This document shows, one piece after another, positions 11,387 through 22,150 of a stretch of DNA of 64,000 nucleotides. The number at the start of each line of letters is the position of its first letter. Position 1 is the first letter of the stretch. The stretch is from positions 2,482,450 through 2,546,449 of the forward strand of contig JAVGVS010000012.1 in assembly GCA_032718565.1 (NCBI GenBank), written 5' to 3'. The translations under genes were made by a program, and so were the position numbers. Origin of the DNA: Distichodus sexfasciatus (taxonomy: Eukaryota; Chordata; Actinopteri; Characiformes; Distichodontidae). Below the pieces are notes generated by a model, which saw only the letters and a list, made by a program, of their open reading frames with translations, was not told where the DNA came from and made no database searches.

Positions 11387-11740
11387 TGTCACACACACTC
11401 CGATCACGTGACCGGCACAGGGACCCGGAAGTAGTCGGTCGTGAACGGGAAGTATAAAAGGAGGCTTTTTCCTGCGGCTTGCCTCTCAGTCATTGAGTCC
11501 CAAGCTTAATTCTGATGACGATCAACTTCAACTGTGAGTACTCCAGTTACAGTATTTGGTTGTCTCTTTGATTGAATGTGTGTCCTTAGAGCGCAGGTTC
11601 TTGTTAGAGAATTCTTAGATCAAACCGCATGGCTCTCCTATCTATTCACGCTTCTCTCCACGTTTGGGTTAACCAACCATGCTACACGGGCTAATGGCTA
11701 ATGGCTAGCATTGTGCCATATCCTAACCAGATCACTGACA
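11387..11740 (+). repeat. Gypsy 5' LTR
   Basis: It starts TGTCA and ends TGACA (11736-11740), about 354 bp, with a TATA-like 'gtataaaagg' at 11452-11461 that could drive transcription. Its right part (11640-11740) is shared with the solo LTR at 39156-39646, which supports this end. The 3' LTR is only 122 bp, so it either has an internal deletion or the true LTR is shorter; a gag start codon lies just 2 bp after this end and no tRNA primer-binding site is evident. Confidence 0.7.
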
Positions 11741-11742
11741 GA

Positions 11743-11949
11743 ATGACTGATCCCACAGAGGTTAACCCAGCGGACTTCGCTGCGCTCTGTGAAGCGGTTG
11801 CAAGTCAGTCCATGTTGATTGACCAACTTCATAGTGAAGTCACCTTTCTGCACTGCAGCGACCAAGACAAAGCGACATTGCGCCATGAGGTGGCAGAACT
11901 GCGGCATGAGGTTGCAGCACTCTGTGAGGTTCTTCAGGAGCTGAACTGA
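11743..11949 (+). pseudogene. Gypsy gag N-terminal remnant
   Basis: From the ATG at 11743 the frame reads MTDPTEVNPADFAALCEAV and continues into a heptad-like coiled coil with tandem 'LRHEVAELRHEVAALCE' repeats, as at the start of fish Gypsy gag. It stops after about 69 codons, at 11949. The capsid core and the CCHC zinc knuckle expected over the next roughly 250-350 residues are absent. The following frame is already protease-like, so an internal deletion joins gag to pol near 11950. The ATG upstream at 11701 lies within the LTR and is less likely to be the start. Confidence 0.7.
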
Positions 11950-11951
11950 GG

Positions 11952-12345
11952 ATGGAAATTGAGGCATTATCCCAGCCTGTTCAGATTACCTCTGTCAACG
12001 GTCGGCCCCTCTCCACCAGTCCAATCACGCATCAAACTCAACCCATCACCCTCACCATCAACCAGCACCAAGAGCAGATCTGGTTCCTCCTCACCACCAT
12101 CTCGTCACCTCCCATCATCCTTGGACATCCTTGGCTGCTGCTGCACAACCCTCTCATCTCCTGGCACCAGAACTGGATTCTGCAATGGGGCCCGACCTGT
12201 TCTGAACTTTGCCTGAAGGCATCGGCTGGGACATGCTTTAGGGAGTCTGAGGCCCCTGATGTCGACATGGAGGCCATTCCAGCACCGTACTGCAAGAGGC
12301 GCTGTACAACTCTTCTCCCTATCCACCTCTGAGATGCAGGCAATG
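11952..12345 (+). pseudogene. Gypsy protease-like region
   Basis: The translated frame contains 'VNGRPLSTSPITHQTQPITL' and later 'PPIILGHPWLLLHNPLISW', which matches the segment around and after the retropepsin domain of Gypsy pol (typically '...LGFPWLxxHNPxIDW'). The catalytic D-[ST]-G motif that should precede it is not visible, so the active site fell within the gag-pol deletion. It continues with frameshifts to 'LSTSEMQAMEEYV', the linker that precedes RT. Confidence 0.7.
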
Positions 12346-12590
12346 GAAGAGTATGTAACCTATGCTCTCCACCATCAGGCCCTCCTCCTTGCTTGCTGCC
12401 ATAGAGTTTTTCTTCGTGAAGAAAAAAGATGGCAGCCTTTGTCCCTGCGTCCCTGCAATTTCACCATCAAGAACCACCATCCACTTCTGCTGACCAATAC
12501 TGCCCTGGATGCTCTCTCTGGTGCCACCTACTTTAGTTGGACCTCTGGAGCGCCTACAACTTGCTGCACATCAGGGAGGGTGATGAGAGT
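12346..12590 (+). pseudogene. Gypsy reverse transcriptase, N-terminal part
   Basis: Readable across frames as a Gypsy RT finger region: a 'FFVKKKDG'-like segment (here 'FFREEKRWQ'-type after frameshift), 'LRPCNFTIKNHHPLLL', 'GATYFSWT' and 'SAYNLLHIREGDE'. The RT is interrupted immediately after 'REGDE' (about 12590) by the L2 insertion and resumes at about 17988 with 'KMAF' and 'LTGHYKSVVMPSGLCNAP'. The frame is lost at several points. Confidence 0.75.
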
Positions 12591-13051
12591 TTGAGAGGTT
12601 GTTCTCGGTTCTTGCGTCACGTCACGTCACTTCCTGCTTTTGCCGGTGCAAGTCGGCGTCTCTTGCCGGTGCAACTCGGAGTCTTTCACTCCTTTTTTTC
12701 CCTTTTGTACTCAAATTGTATATATTCTGTCAATTTCTTACTACGAACTTTTTATATAAAAGGACTAACGACTGATTAGACACTGCTTGGCGTGTCATTT
12801 AATTTTTTTTCGCGAGGAACCGCCAAGCATATAGGGCTTCCTCCGCCCAAAGCGCACAGCGTCTTAACCTTAATTTTCTTTTTATACCTTTCCTTACGCT
12901 AAGCGATTTAAGTAATATAACTAGCGGCTAAAACCTAAAATATAGTTTATCTCCAACTGCGGCGGGACTGAGACGCAAAAACCGACGGCAACTTCTCAGC
13001 GATCCTGCTCAACTAATAACAACGTAAGTGATATCTGTTCTTTTAAATAAG

Positions 13052-13501
13052 ATGCCTAACGATGATGTTGTTTTCTGTAGTGAGTGTAGAATGTTTAGCC
13101 TTAGCTCCTCCGTCAGCAGTGATAGGTTAAGTAGTGATAACTTTATCTGTAAAAGGTGTAAGATGGTAGAAGCTCTGACGGAGAAGATCATAGAACTAGA
13201 GACGTGCCTCCAGACGTTAGCACAGTCGCCAGGTAGCCTTATAGCTGCAGGTTCGCAGTCAGGGAGTCTGGAGGCTTCAGGTTCAGATTTAGAGCGTTCA
13301 GGCCCAAAAACTCCGGCATTAGGGTTCCCGCAGCAGAACCAATGGGTGGCCGGTTGGCGACTTATAGACAGAAGCCGAGCTGGCAAAACTGCTCCGAAAC
13401 GCCACTCTCCATCTATCGAAAGCGTGTCGAACAGGTTTACCCTGCTCAGTGAAACACCCGCTGACACGCCTGTTGAAAGTGCTCTGGTGATAAATGGGTG
13501 A
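13052..13501 (+). pseudogene. L2 ORF1 (CxxC, coiled coil), N-terminal part
   Basis: The ATG at 13052 begins MPNDDVVFCSECRMF. Two CxxC pairs (CSEC and CKRC) are followed by a Leu/Ile-rich coiled coil 'ALTEKIIELETCLQTL', then a Ser/Gly-rich linker and 'WRLIDRSRAG' and 'SNRFTLLSET', a conserved ORF1 segment of fish L2/CR1 elements. The role is inferred as RNA-binding and assembly. The frame stops at 13501. Beyond it, 13620-13690 reads 'KIVVHVGTSDVKAR' in another frame, matching the SGNH esterase motif (usually 'VVHVGTND') found in ORF1 of these families, so ORF1 once continued. The ATG at 13028 is 8 codons upstream and less likely. Confidence 0.7.
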
Positions 13502-14219
13502 TCTCGACGCGTGAAAATAAGCCTAGACCCTTAAGCGGCACCAGCAGTCAAAGGCAAATTGTTTACCTGGAGCCAAGCGCGGACATCAGGCCAATCTTAA
13601 GGTGCTGGCCAGTAATGGAATAGATATTCAAGATAGTCGTCCATGTCGGCACCAGCGACGTCAAAGCTCGAACAGTCTGCTGAAGTAACCAAAGAAAGTA
13701 ATTTTAAAGAGATTGTGTAGGCTAGCCAAAAACAATATGCATGAGCAGTAATTCTCTCTGGCCCCACTCCCAGCTGAAGCGTAGCTCGAGACCTACAGCA
13801 GGCTTTCACCAATTAATGAACTGCTGACTGTCAAAGTGGTGCTCTGAAAATAGCATCAAGTTTTGTAGATAACTGGTCCACCTTAGAGAAAGCCTGGTCT
13901 TTTGAGGATGAGTATCCACCCCTGGTGGGAGAATGTGACCCGTGTTTCAATGCTGTAGCTGGCCTTTATGCAGGTTCAGGTGTGGCGGCCATTGACAGAG
14001 CCGGAGCCAAGACCGGGCCACTTGAGCAGAAGAAGCTAAACCGACTGCGCCTGCAGGTTGCTGTGAACCGCCACCTGGGTACCACCATATTGACATTGTC
14101 CTCTCTGTTACTTTGAACAAAAAATGGTTTAAAATAAAAAATGAGAAGGTCTTTTTCCAATCTAATTTCTATTAAATTAGAGCAGCCAATACCAGAATAT
14201 CTGTAGCACTATTTCGTAG

Positions 14220-15060
14220 GACTACTAAATATTAGATCATTAACTACTAGGCACTTATTATTAGTGAAATGATTTCAGACCACGTCCTAAATCGCTCTGT
14301 TTAACTGAGACATAGGTAAGACCTTGATGCCAGCCTTAAATGATCTGACGCCTCCAGGATATAGTTATAGGCATAAACCCGACTCAGTGGTAAAGGGGAG
14401 GTGTTGCAACGATCTACAAAGATCTCTTTCAATAACACAGAAGTCAGGACTAAATTTACATTTAAATCATTCAAATTATTATTCCTTAGAATTGCAGACA
14501 TATCTACAAAACCCTAACTTTTATCGCTCCTCTCATTCTGATTTGCAAATCCACCAGGTCCTTATTCTGAATTCTAACTGAATTTTCAAATTTCTGTCGA
14601 ACCTCAGTTATTTCAACTGAAAGAGCAATAATTGTGGGAGACTTTAATATTCATGAATAATGAACAAGATCCTCTGACAGCAGCTTTTTACTAATTTACT
14701 AGATTCCATGGTGTTGTTCAAAAAATGTAACTGGGCCACTCACAACTGCGGTCCTTACCCTTGATTTAATCCTGTCGTTTGGTCTTAATGTAGATAATGT
14801 AACAGTACTCCCTCAGACGAGTATTATTTCCAACCACCATCTCAGTACATTTGATTTTCACTTTAATCAAAACACAAATACTACCAACCTTCTGCTCAGC
14901 GTACAATCACTTCAGATACAATAGTAACTTTATTGATAATCTCCCAATCTGTCGTTCCTGACGGTGGAAATGTCTAATCTTGCTGAACTTGGGGAAGTAT
15001 CTGGACTATCTAGCTATAAACTTCGTTCCACCTTAAGATAAAATTGCTCCATTAAAATTA
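14220..15060 (+). pseudogene. L2 endonuclease-like region
   Basis: Broken frames read 'LLNIRSLTTRHLL' near 14230, 'PALNDLTPPGYSYRHKP' at 14331 and 'AIIVGDFNIH'-like sequence around 14625-14655. These are the landmarks of an apurinic/apyrimidinic-type endonuclease of L2/CR1 LINEs, which nicks target DNA. There are many stops. No intact frame exceeds 85 codons. Confidence 0.6.
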
Positions 15061-15689
15061 AAAGGTCAGAAGAAAAACAAAAACATTCCTTGGTATAATG
15101 ACCACCTCACAACCTAAAACAAAGGACACAAAAACTAGAAACGTGAAAGTAGTGACAAACTGAATTAGTGGTCTTTGAACTAGCATGGAAAAGAGCATGT
15201 AGGAAGCTATAAAAAAGGCTCTTGAAGCTGCGAAATCAGAATACCTATCATTGCCTAATTAGAAAAAAAGAACAAAATAATCCTAGGTTTCTATTTAACA
15301 TGGTATCCCAACTGACTAATAGCCAGACTACTACTCAAACTGTACCAACATTGTTGTTTTCTAGTAGGCCGAATTTATGAACTTTTGACCAAAAATTTGT
15401 TCAATTAGACAGAATATTCTAAAATCTCAAGTAACTACAGTGGCTGGCCTTGACAAGGCAAGTACTAATACTGCAGCCATCTTATTTGAATCATTTACTC
15501 GGTTGACCAATCAGATCCTAACGTCTTTAATCCTTTTCCTCAAATTCATCTACTTGCATAATGTTAGATCCTGTTCCAACAAGGCTACTCAAAGAATGAT
15601 TCCAGTGATGATTAAACCTCTACTAACAATAGTTACTCCTCTATTAGCATTGGTTATTTACCCAAATCTCTTAAATTAGCAGTGATTAA

Positions 15690-16800
15690 ACCTTTGCTGG
15701 AAAAAGCCCAACCTGGATCCCCTGGTAATGTTAAACTATAGACCAATATCTAATCTCCCATTTATCTCCAAAATAATAGAAAAAGTTGTTGCCAGTCAGC
15801 TAACCTCGTTCTTCCAGGAAAACCATATTTATGAAATGTTTCAGTCTGGGTTTAGAGCCAACCACAGCACAGAGACTGCTCTGCTGAAGGTAATGAATGA
15901 TCTCTTATCCTTGATCAGGGCTATGCCTCGCTCCTAGTGCTGCTTGATCTTAGTGCTGCTTTTGATACTGTTGATCATGCCATTCTCATAGATAGACTTG
16001 AACATGTTATTTAGTATCAGGGAGTAGCCCTCTCTTGGTTCAGATCTGCCTTTCAGACCGCTATCAGTATGTGGATGTAAATGGTGATTCCTCTGAGCAC
16101 GTCAGGGTGAAATATGGAGTACCACAAGAAGGATCAGTTTTGGGTCCTTGCTGTTCTACTGCGCTGTACATGCTATAACTAGGCTCAGTCATTCGTAAGC
16201 ATGGAATTAGTTTCCACTGTTTGCAGATGATACACAGTTATATATATACGGCCTAAGCAGACAACAATTTCGAAAATGGAAAAATGCTTATGTGACATAA
16301 AAAAGTGGATAATAGGACCTTCCTCCAGCTAAATCTGGACAAGACTGGGGTCGCCCTATTACTGGCACCTACGCCACCAGAAGTCAGCTATCTGACATCA
16401 CGGTCAGTCTTGATGGATTATCCATTGTGCCAAGTAATGCTAAAACAGCGGTGTTACTTTGAACTCCAATCTTTCATTTGATGTACATGCTTCTAACATT
16501 AGTACTTCTCTGCTTTTCAACTCCGTATGTTAACTAAACTAAAAGCGTGCTATCCTTTCAATATGCAGAAACTAGTTCATGCATTTATTGCCTCAAGACT
16601 CGATTACTATAATGTCTTATTCTCTGGTTGTCCAAATAGGTTGTTAAATAAACTCCAGCTAGTTCAGAATGCAGCAGCCAGAGTCCTCACTAAAACTAAA
16701 AAATATGATCATATCACCCCAATTCTATCCTCAGTCCACTGGCTACCAGTAAAATTAGGCATTAATAGAGCTATAAGTACTTCTCTTGACCTATAAAAGC
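15690..16800 (+). pseudogene. L2 reverse transcriptase
   Basis: The frame at 15728 gives 'NYRPISNLPFISKIIEKVV' and 'FQSGFRANHSTETALL'. Further on, in other frames, come 'LLDLSAAFDTVDHA', 'GVPQEGSVLG', and 'LFADDTQLYI', with the codons for Phe-Ala-Asp-Asp intact at 16220-16231. The C-terminal part 'CPNRLLNKLQLVQNAAARVL' lies at 16527-16796. This is the canonical motif order of L2/Jockey-group RTs. Stops and frameshifts separate the motifs, so the enzyme is not made. Confidence 0.8.
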
Positions 16801-17987
16801 TCTAAATGGTCTTGCACACGCGGTATGTGAGTGACCTCATTTGCACCCACAATCCGGTAGCGTGCGGCTTGAATGCGCCAGGCGCGAATCTTTTTAGTAA
16901 TACCTAGAATAAAAAAAGCGTTACCGTGGGGGAAAGCATTTTGTATAAACAGCGCCACAATTGTGGGAATAAACTACCTGTTAGTGTTAAGACTCCAGAA
17001 ACAATCTCTGCTTTTGAAGTCAAGGCTTAAGACTTACTTGTTTTAGTCGATCTTTGGTTATTAAAAATCCGTTTTCTTAGTTAAAGGCGAAGATCTGGGG
17101 TTCTGCATGGTCATTGAGATTAAAAGGTGAAAGGGATTGAGCTGTCATCCTACCACTTTCTGCTGATTGCTCAAGTTTGCAAGGCGGTGGTTGGTGTGAT
17201 GCAGACCCTGGAAGCCCTCATGTCTGTGTTACCTTCAGCTCCTCCCTTCTTAGCCCTGAGGCTGCCATAGCTACTCTAGCATTGCCGGAGGCTGGGTTAG
17301 GCAGCACTTAACTTTCTCCTCTCTCTTCTTCTTTTCGAGCTGTTCCCGAGGCTGATCCTGGGATGGCACTTGGCTGAAAGCGAACCCTCACGGGACTCTT
17401 TGGAGATGCCGAGGCTGACACTGACCATCCTCGGCCCTACCAAGCTCTTGTGATCAGCCGAGACTCACTGGGAGTCCCGGAGGCGTCCTGAGCTGGCCAG
17501 CTTGACCCCATCCAGCCCTCGAGCTGATCTGACCCACTGAACCCACACCAGGACTCCATGGGGACATCATCATAAAACCAACACAAGTTGGACCCTATAG
17601 ACGTCTACTGACTTAGCACAATACTGAACTAATTTCAGCTTAATGTTGCTAAGAGGTCCTACAAGTGGCCCATCAACAACCGGGATTGAAATATCCCTTG
17701 GACTATTTTTGTATCTTTGCTTCTTTAAATATTTTCGACAACTCATCTTGAACTATTGTTTGTTGTACATTAAATATTCGTGCACCCGATTAAGCCCAGG
17801 AGGATGGGGTCCCCTCTGAGTCTTGGTTCCTCTCAGGTTTCTTCCTATTAGGAGTTTTTCATGCCACACTGTCGCCTCCAGGCTTTGCTTGTTGGGGGGT
17901 TTAGGCGGTTATATGTAAAAGTGCTTTGTGACAATGACTATTTGTTAGGCGCTATATAAATAAATTTGAATTGAATTAGTTGAATTA
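16800..17987 (+). repeat. L2 3' UTR and tail
   Basis: Non-coding 3' region ending in 'aataaatttgaattgaatt'. The stretch 17615-17720 (with 'agcttaatgttgct' and 'caagtggccca') recurs at 51790-51870, a 5'-truncated second copy. Confidence 0.75.
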
Positions 17988-18750
17988 GTCAAGATGGCCT
18001 TCATCCTTACTGGTCACTACAAGAGTGTGGTTATGCCCTCAGGCCTATGCAATGCTCCATAACATTCCAACAATTCATCAATGATGTGCTGCAGGACATG
18101 CTAGGTCATTGGGCCTTCATCTACCTCAACAACATCCTGATATACTCATGCACCCTGGAAGAACACACCCAGCATGTCAGGGAGGGGTCCTCAAGAGACT
18201 GCTCGCTCACCAGCTGTACTGCAAGTTGGAGAAGTGTGCTTTTCATGAGCATTCCACCACATTCCTGGGTTTTGTCATCTCGTCCCAGGGTGTGGCCATT
18301 GACCCTCAGAAGCTGGTGGCAGTGTGTCAGTGGCCCCTACCCAAGACCTTAGCAGGTTCCTGGGGTTTGCCAACTTCTGCCGTCTCATTTCATCCAGAGG
18401 CTTCAGTATGGCTGCCACTCCCTCCAGCACCCTGACTCACCCCTCCCCTCACCATATCCTCCTCACTCCCAATGCCATCAACTGTGTCACTGATTCACCA
18501 CTGCACCCATCCTCTACACCAAGACCCCACCAAGCCATTCATTGTGGAGGTGGATGCCTCGGATGTGGATGCTGGGGCAGTCCTCTCACAATGAGGTCCA
18601 GACCAGAAACTACATCTGTATAGTTTCTTCTCAAAACGATCCTCAACAAAGTTACAGAATAGGGGACCATGAACACTTTGGCCATTAAGTAGAGGGTGGA
18701 AGAACAGTGTTAGTGGCTCCAAGATGTGATGAACCATTTACAGTCTGGAT
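17988..18750 (+). pseudogene. Gypsy reverse transcriptase C-terminal part and RNase H
   Basis: This resumes the RT with 'LTGHYKSVVMPSGLCNAP' and 'QQFINDVLQDMLGHWAFIYL', followed by NNILIYS. The catalytic Y-x-D-D box reads Y-L-N-N (18122-18133), so both catalytic Asp residues are replaced by Asn. It continues through 'YCKLEKCAFHEHSTTFLGFV' and 'QWPLPKTLAGSWG', then RNase H-like 'FIVEVDASDVDAGAVLS' at about 18540-18590 in a shifted frame. Frames change repeatedly. In Ty3/Gypsy elements this polyprotein makes DNA from the RNA genome. Confidence 0.8.
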
Positions 18751-18989
18751 GGATCATCAAAACCTCATCACCATTCAGAACAACAAGCAGCTCAACCCTC
18801 TGCAGGCGCCTTGGGTGGCGTTCTTTGAATAATTCAACTTCCATCTATCCTACTGCCTGGAGTCCAAGAACACCACATCGGATGCCCTCTCCCATCACTT
18901 GTGGGGCTGATGATGTCCCTGGGCAGACACGTGCCTGTCCTCCACCACCACCTGGATCGCCGCACCACTGCGCTGAGAATTAGAACAGG

Positions 18990-19560
18990 GTGCACCAGGC
19001 ACAGGCCTTGGAGAGCCACACTGGCAGGTGTCCTGCCTGAACAGCTCTATGTTCAATCTCCTCCAGTCTGATGCTCCTCACACATTTATCACCCATCATC
19101 TCGGGCCATCCAGGGCTCAGCAAGCTCCATGCTGTGCCTTCTGGAGGCCCTCTATGGCCCAGGATGTCAGAAGGATTTGTCCAGGCATGCCCAGTGTGCC
19201 AGGGCCTGAGACTCCAATCAACCTACCTCGGGGAGAACTCCAGCCACTTCACTGTCCCAGAGGCCTTACTTCCATTGCCATTGATTTCCTGCCAGACCTG
19301 CCAGTCTCCGGCAGGCACCATCCTCACCATTTAGCCGGATCACTTCTCCAGGCTGTGCACCTGTTCACAGACTCCATCAGCTAAGACCCTCCCGAATGAT
19401 GCTAGAACATATGAATCCACCTGCATATAGGTTCCCCAAAAACATCATCTTGGACAGAGGCCTCAGTTTACTGTCAGATTCTGGAAGGCCTTCTGCCAGC
19501 TGATTGACTCACCTGCAGTGTCTCCTCGAGATGCCATCTTCAAACCGGTCAGATGGAACT
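18990..19560 (+). pseudogene. Gypsy integrase, degenerate
   Basis: 'HLSPIISGHPGLSK' (19071 frame) followed by 'PLWPRMSEGFVQACPVCQG' matches the zinc-binding HHCC and pre-core region of Gypsy integrase: CPVC is preserved and HPG is visible. Downstream frames give 'SIAIDFLPDLP', the start of the catalytic core with its first Asp, and 'SDRGPQFT'-like sequence near 19450 ('ggacagaggcctcagttta'). The frames are broken by indels. The enzyme would insert the element's DNA into the host genome. Confidence 0.72.
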
Positions 19561-19779
19561 GGACCAACCAATAACTAGGTGCTACCTGATGTGCTGTTCT
19601 GCCGGATTGTCAGAGCTCCTTAGCACGCTACCTCATTTGAGCCAGAACTACCTCACAACCTCCACACATCTTCTGCCACCAATCTCAGTCTTTTTGAGGT
19701 ACACTGCAATTTCCAGCTTCCAATTTTCGACCATCAAGAGCCAGGAGTTGATGTATCATTAGTAGCAGTTGGTTTTGCT

Positions 19780-20205
19780 GGTGCCGGCAGCCTCAGACTC
19801 CAAACAAGCAACCATCTACTGAGCCCAACACCCGATATGCCACTCAGAAACTCATTGGCGCACCCTCCGGGATGTTTGTGCCATATAGGTGACAAAATAT
19901 GGCTATATACCAAGAATCTTTGCCTCCATATAGACTACCGCAAGCTTACCTCATGCTTCATCAGCCCCTACCGCATCACTCACTGGATCAATCCTGTCAC
20001 CTACAGCTCCATCTGCCTGGCACTCTGCATCCATGTCATCGGTGGTCACCCATCATGCGCCAGATCCTCGATGCATGCTCTCAGGGCAAATTGCTCAGTT
20101 TCTTGTTGATTAGGAAGATTATGGCCCCAAGGAGTGGTTGTGGACTCCAGCCTGGTTTGTGTTAGACCCGGAGCTCATAAGGGACTTCCATCTGGTGCCG
20201 GTCCT
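19780..20205 (+). pseudogene. Gypsy integrase C-terminus with chromodomain-like end
   Basis: Reads 'KLTSCFISPYRITHWINPVTY', the 'K-x-GP[F/Y]xI..INPVTY' segment of chromovirus integrases, and then, in another frame over 20110-20200, 'EDYGPKEWLWTPA' and 'LDPELIRDFH'. These match a chromodomain, which in this clade steers integration to chromatin marks. The domain ends directly before the polypurine tract. Confidence 0.7.
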
Positions 20206-20218
20206 GGAAGGGGGGTAC
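20206..20218 (+). other. Polypurine tract of the Gypsy element
   Basis: 'ggaaggggggtac' immediately precedes the 3' LTR. This is where plus-strand DNA synthesis would be primed. Confidence 0.75.
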
Positions 20219-20340
20219 TGTCACACACACTCCGATCACGTGACCGGCATGAGGACCCGGAAGTAGTCGGTTGCCGTGGGAAATATAAGGGCTTTCTCAC
20301 AGCTTGTCACTCGAATTCTGGTGATAATCCTTCACTGACA
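20219..20340 (+). repeat. Gypsy 3' LTR, internally shortened
   Basis: It starts exactly like the 5' LTR (tgtcacacacactccgatca) and ends 'ctgaca' directly before the duplicated target 'agaag' (20341-20345). At 122 bp it lacks about 230 bp relative to the 5' LTR as bounded here, which suggests an internal deletion. Confidence 0.75.
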
Positions 20341-20427
20341 AGAAGAAAGATGAAGTGGCTCAATAACTCTACCTGGTACTGTTTATTTATTTATGTGTGT
20401 TTGTGTAATATTTCTTTCTAAAGTAAG

Positions 20428-21016
20428 TGTCATGTTGGTGTGCTGCGGAAGTAGACACAGACGCAGGAGCTTTGATGCTAGCGTGCTTTTATTTACAGTG
20501 CAAAACACACAGGTGGACAAGGATGCGACTCCAGCCACTTTGGGAAGATAAGAGTTCAGATCTGAAGCAGTCACAACAGTCCAGAGCGGTGTGACGAGCT
20601 GGCGGCTAGCCATTAGCCATTAGCAAGCAGTGGCTAGTTAGCATAGCAGCAGCTTGTTAGCTTAGCAGGCAGCTAGGCGGCTCAGTTGGTGGATTCTCTG
20701 GGCGAGCTGGAGTCTGGAGCGAGAGTGGAGGCACGCATGATGGAGAGCGGACCAAAAAGAATGCCGGATCAGTCTAGTTAAATAATAAGACTCAAACAAT
20801 TAACGAACATGAACAATGAATGCAAGCGTAATAACCAACAAACCGTTGATACACGTGGGATCGGCAAACCAGCACCATGATGTGAACCGGAAGTGCCTAG
20901 AGAGGGGGATTCCTTAAAGGACGAACACCCGCGTTACGCCCGGCAGCGATGCAACACATCAAACCTCAGGATTAATACTCTGGCGGAGTCCGAGCATCGG
21001 CGCCAAGCCCGTGACA
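20428..21016 (-). mobile_element. LTR-like unit on the minus strand
   Basis: Read on the minus strand, the 589-bp unit starts TGTCACGGGCTTGG and ends ACATGACA, giving the 5-bp inverted ends TGTCA/TGACA typical of LTRs. It carries an 'aataaaagcacg' polyadenylation-like signal about 60 bp before its end. No internal protein-coding region follows, so it would be a solo LTR. I find no target-site duplication (flanks 'gtaag' and 'atgga'), so it may be rearranged. The family was not determined. Confidence 0.55.
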
Positions 21017-22148
21017 ATGGAGTTCAAAAGTCTGGAAACTGCATGTAAAATGTCAATAGATTTAGATTAATGCTAACTTTCAAGGTATTGCAGGATACAA
21101 CTTTTGAAGTGCCATTCTGAAACTGCCTTACGTTGACAGAAAACAAGTCTAAACGTAGCAAAACATAAACATGTTTTCTCTTATTAAAAGTTCCTTTAAA
21201 AGTTCCAATATTCCAGTTTCCTGTTTTAACCAGGCATTAAATGTATGGTTTTGATAATTGGTTAATTCAAGGCAAATGTGTAAAACTATGTAATTACACT
21301 CTGGATAACGATGCACTGCACTACCATGTGGACCAGTTCAGACTAGGTCACAACAAGTCATGTGAGTTCAGTGCAGCTGTTTTTATAGTTAACAACTTGT
21401 TCATATTTGTGTGTGTAATTATGCAATTGTGTAAAATTGCACTGTTCATATTTTGCTGAGACATAATGGCTGCAGTGGTTTTAGACCTACTCTGTTGGTG
21501 TGGGGAGGTCATCTGCTTGGTGTGGTGTTGGCATGCAAAATGCCCACACTATTGGTGTTTCTGTCTCTTCTTAAATTTATGCCTTAGAGTAAAACTTTAG
21601 AATTGGAGAGAACACAAAGTAATATTATGCACAAGAATGCATGTAATAAATTGTGTAAGAGTTCTCTTCAGCATTCCTAGATGTCAAAATCTTTGTGAAA
21701 GTGTAAATGGGTTTAAAGAACTGCTGTTCACAGTTGGTGAATGAGGAACAATTTATGAATGAGACCCAATGTCCTGAAAACAGAAAATATCAATCTTTCT
21801 CCAGCCAATTGTAATCCTTTTCACCACTGTGCTCTCTGGGCCTGTTCTGGAATTTTAGTGTTTAATTTACAAACCATTCCTTATTTCATCAGAAAACCTG
21901 CTGCATGACTCAAGATCTGAAAGCAAGTACAAAAATTAAGCAGTCCGGAACCAGGGTGCAAAGTTCCAAATGTGGATTTCCCTAAGTTCTTTCAACAATG
22001 GTCATAGGTTTTTATATTATTTAAGCATTCAAACATAGAAGAATTTCTCTCTTCTTGATTTTCACTACATGTCTCTCCTTTAGCTTAGCCATCTGGTACT
22101 TTTCATCTTCTCTGGGTATTCACACACCATCTATAGACACAAACAATA
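21017..22148. other. AT-rich stretch with a MITE-end remnant
   Basis: No gene is supported. About 21570-21775 is MITE-like and ends with 'tgaatgagaccca', the reverse complement of the left end of the unit at 7281. The open frame 21241-21459 has no recognisable domain. Confidence 0.4.
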
Positions 22149-22150
22149 TA

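Larger units (their letters stand above)
12593..17987 (+). mobile_element. L2-type LINE inserted into the Gypsy RT, degenerate
   Basis: It has a 5' UTR-like lead, ORF1 with CxxC pairs and coiled coil, an esterase-like remnant, endonuclease-like and RT regions, and a 3' end 'gcgctatataaataaatttg' followed by 'aattgaatt' repeats. This end is characteristic of fish L2 elements. The surrounding Gypsy RT is continuous if the block is removed, which shows insertion after the Gypsy. L2 elements copy by target-primed reverse transcription. About 5.4 kb makes it close to full length, but all ORFs are broken. A clear target-site duplication is not visible; the short tail repeats at 17977-17987 obscure it. 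Confidence 0.85.
11387..20340 (+). mobile_element. Ty3/Gypsy chromovirus-type LTR retrotransposon, defective, with nested L2
   Basis: Two LTRs starting 'tgtcacacacactccgatca' (11387 and 20219) enclose, in order, a gag N-terminus, protease-like region, RT, RNase H, integrase and chromodomain-like C-terminus. This is the order of Ty3/Gypsy chromoviruses such as fish Sushi-type elements. The exact 5-bp duplication 'agaag' (11382-11386 and 20341-20345) fixes the insertion. Most of gag is missing, all frames carry stops and frameshifts, the RT catalytic Asp pair is lost, and an L2 LINE (about 12593-17987) splits the RT. It is transpositionally dead. Members integrate DNA copies made by reverse transcription. 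Confidence 0.9.
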
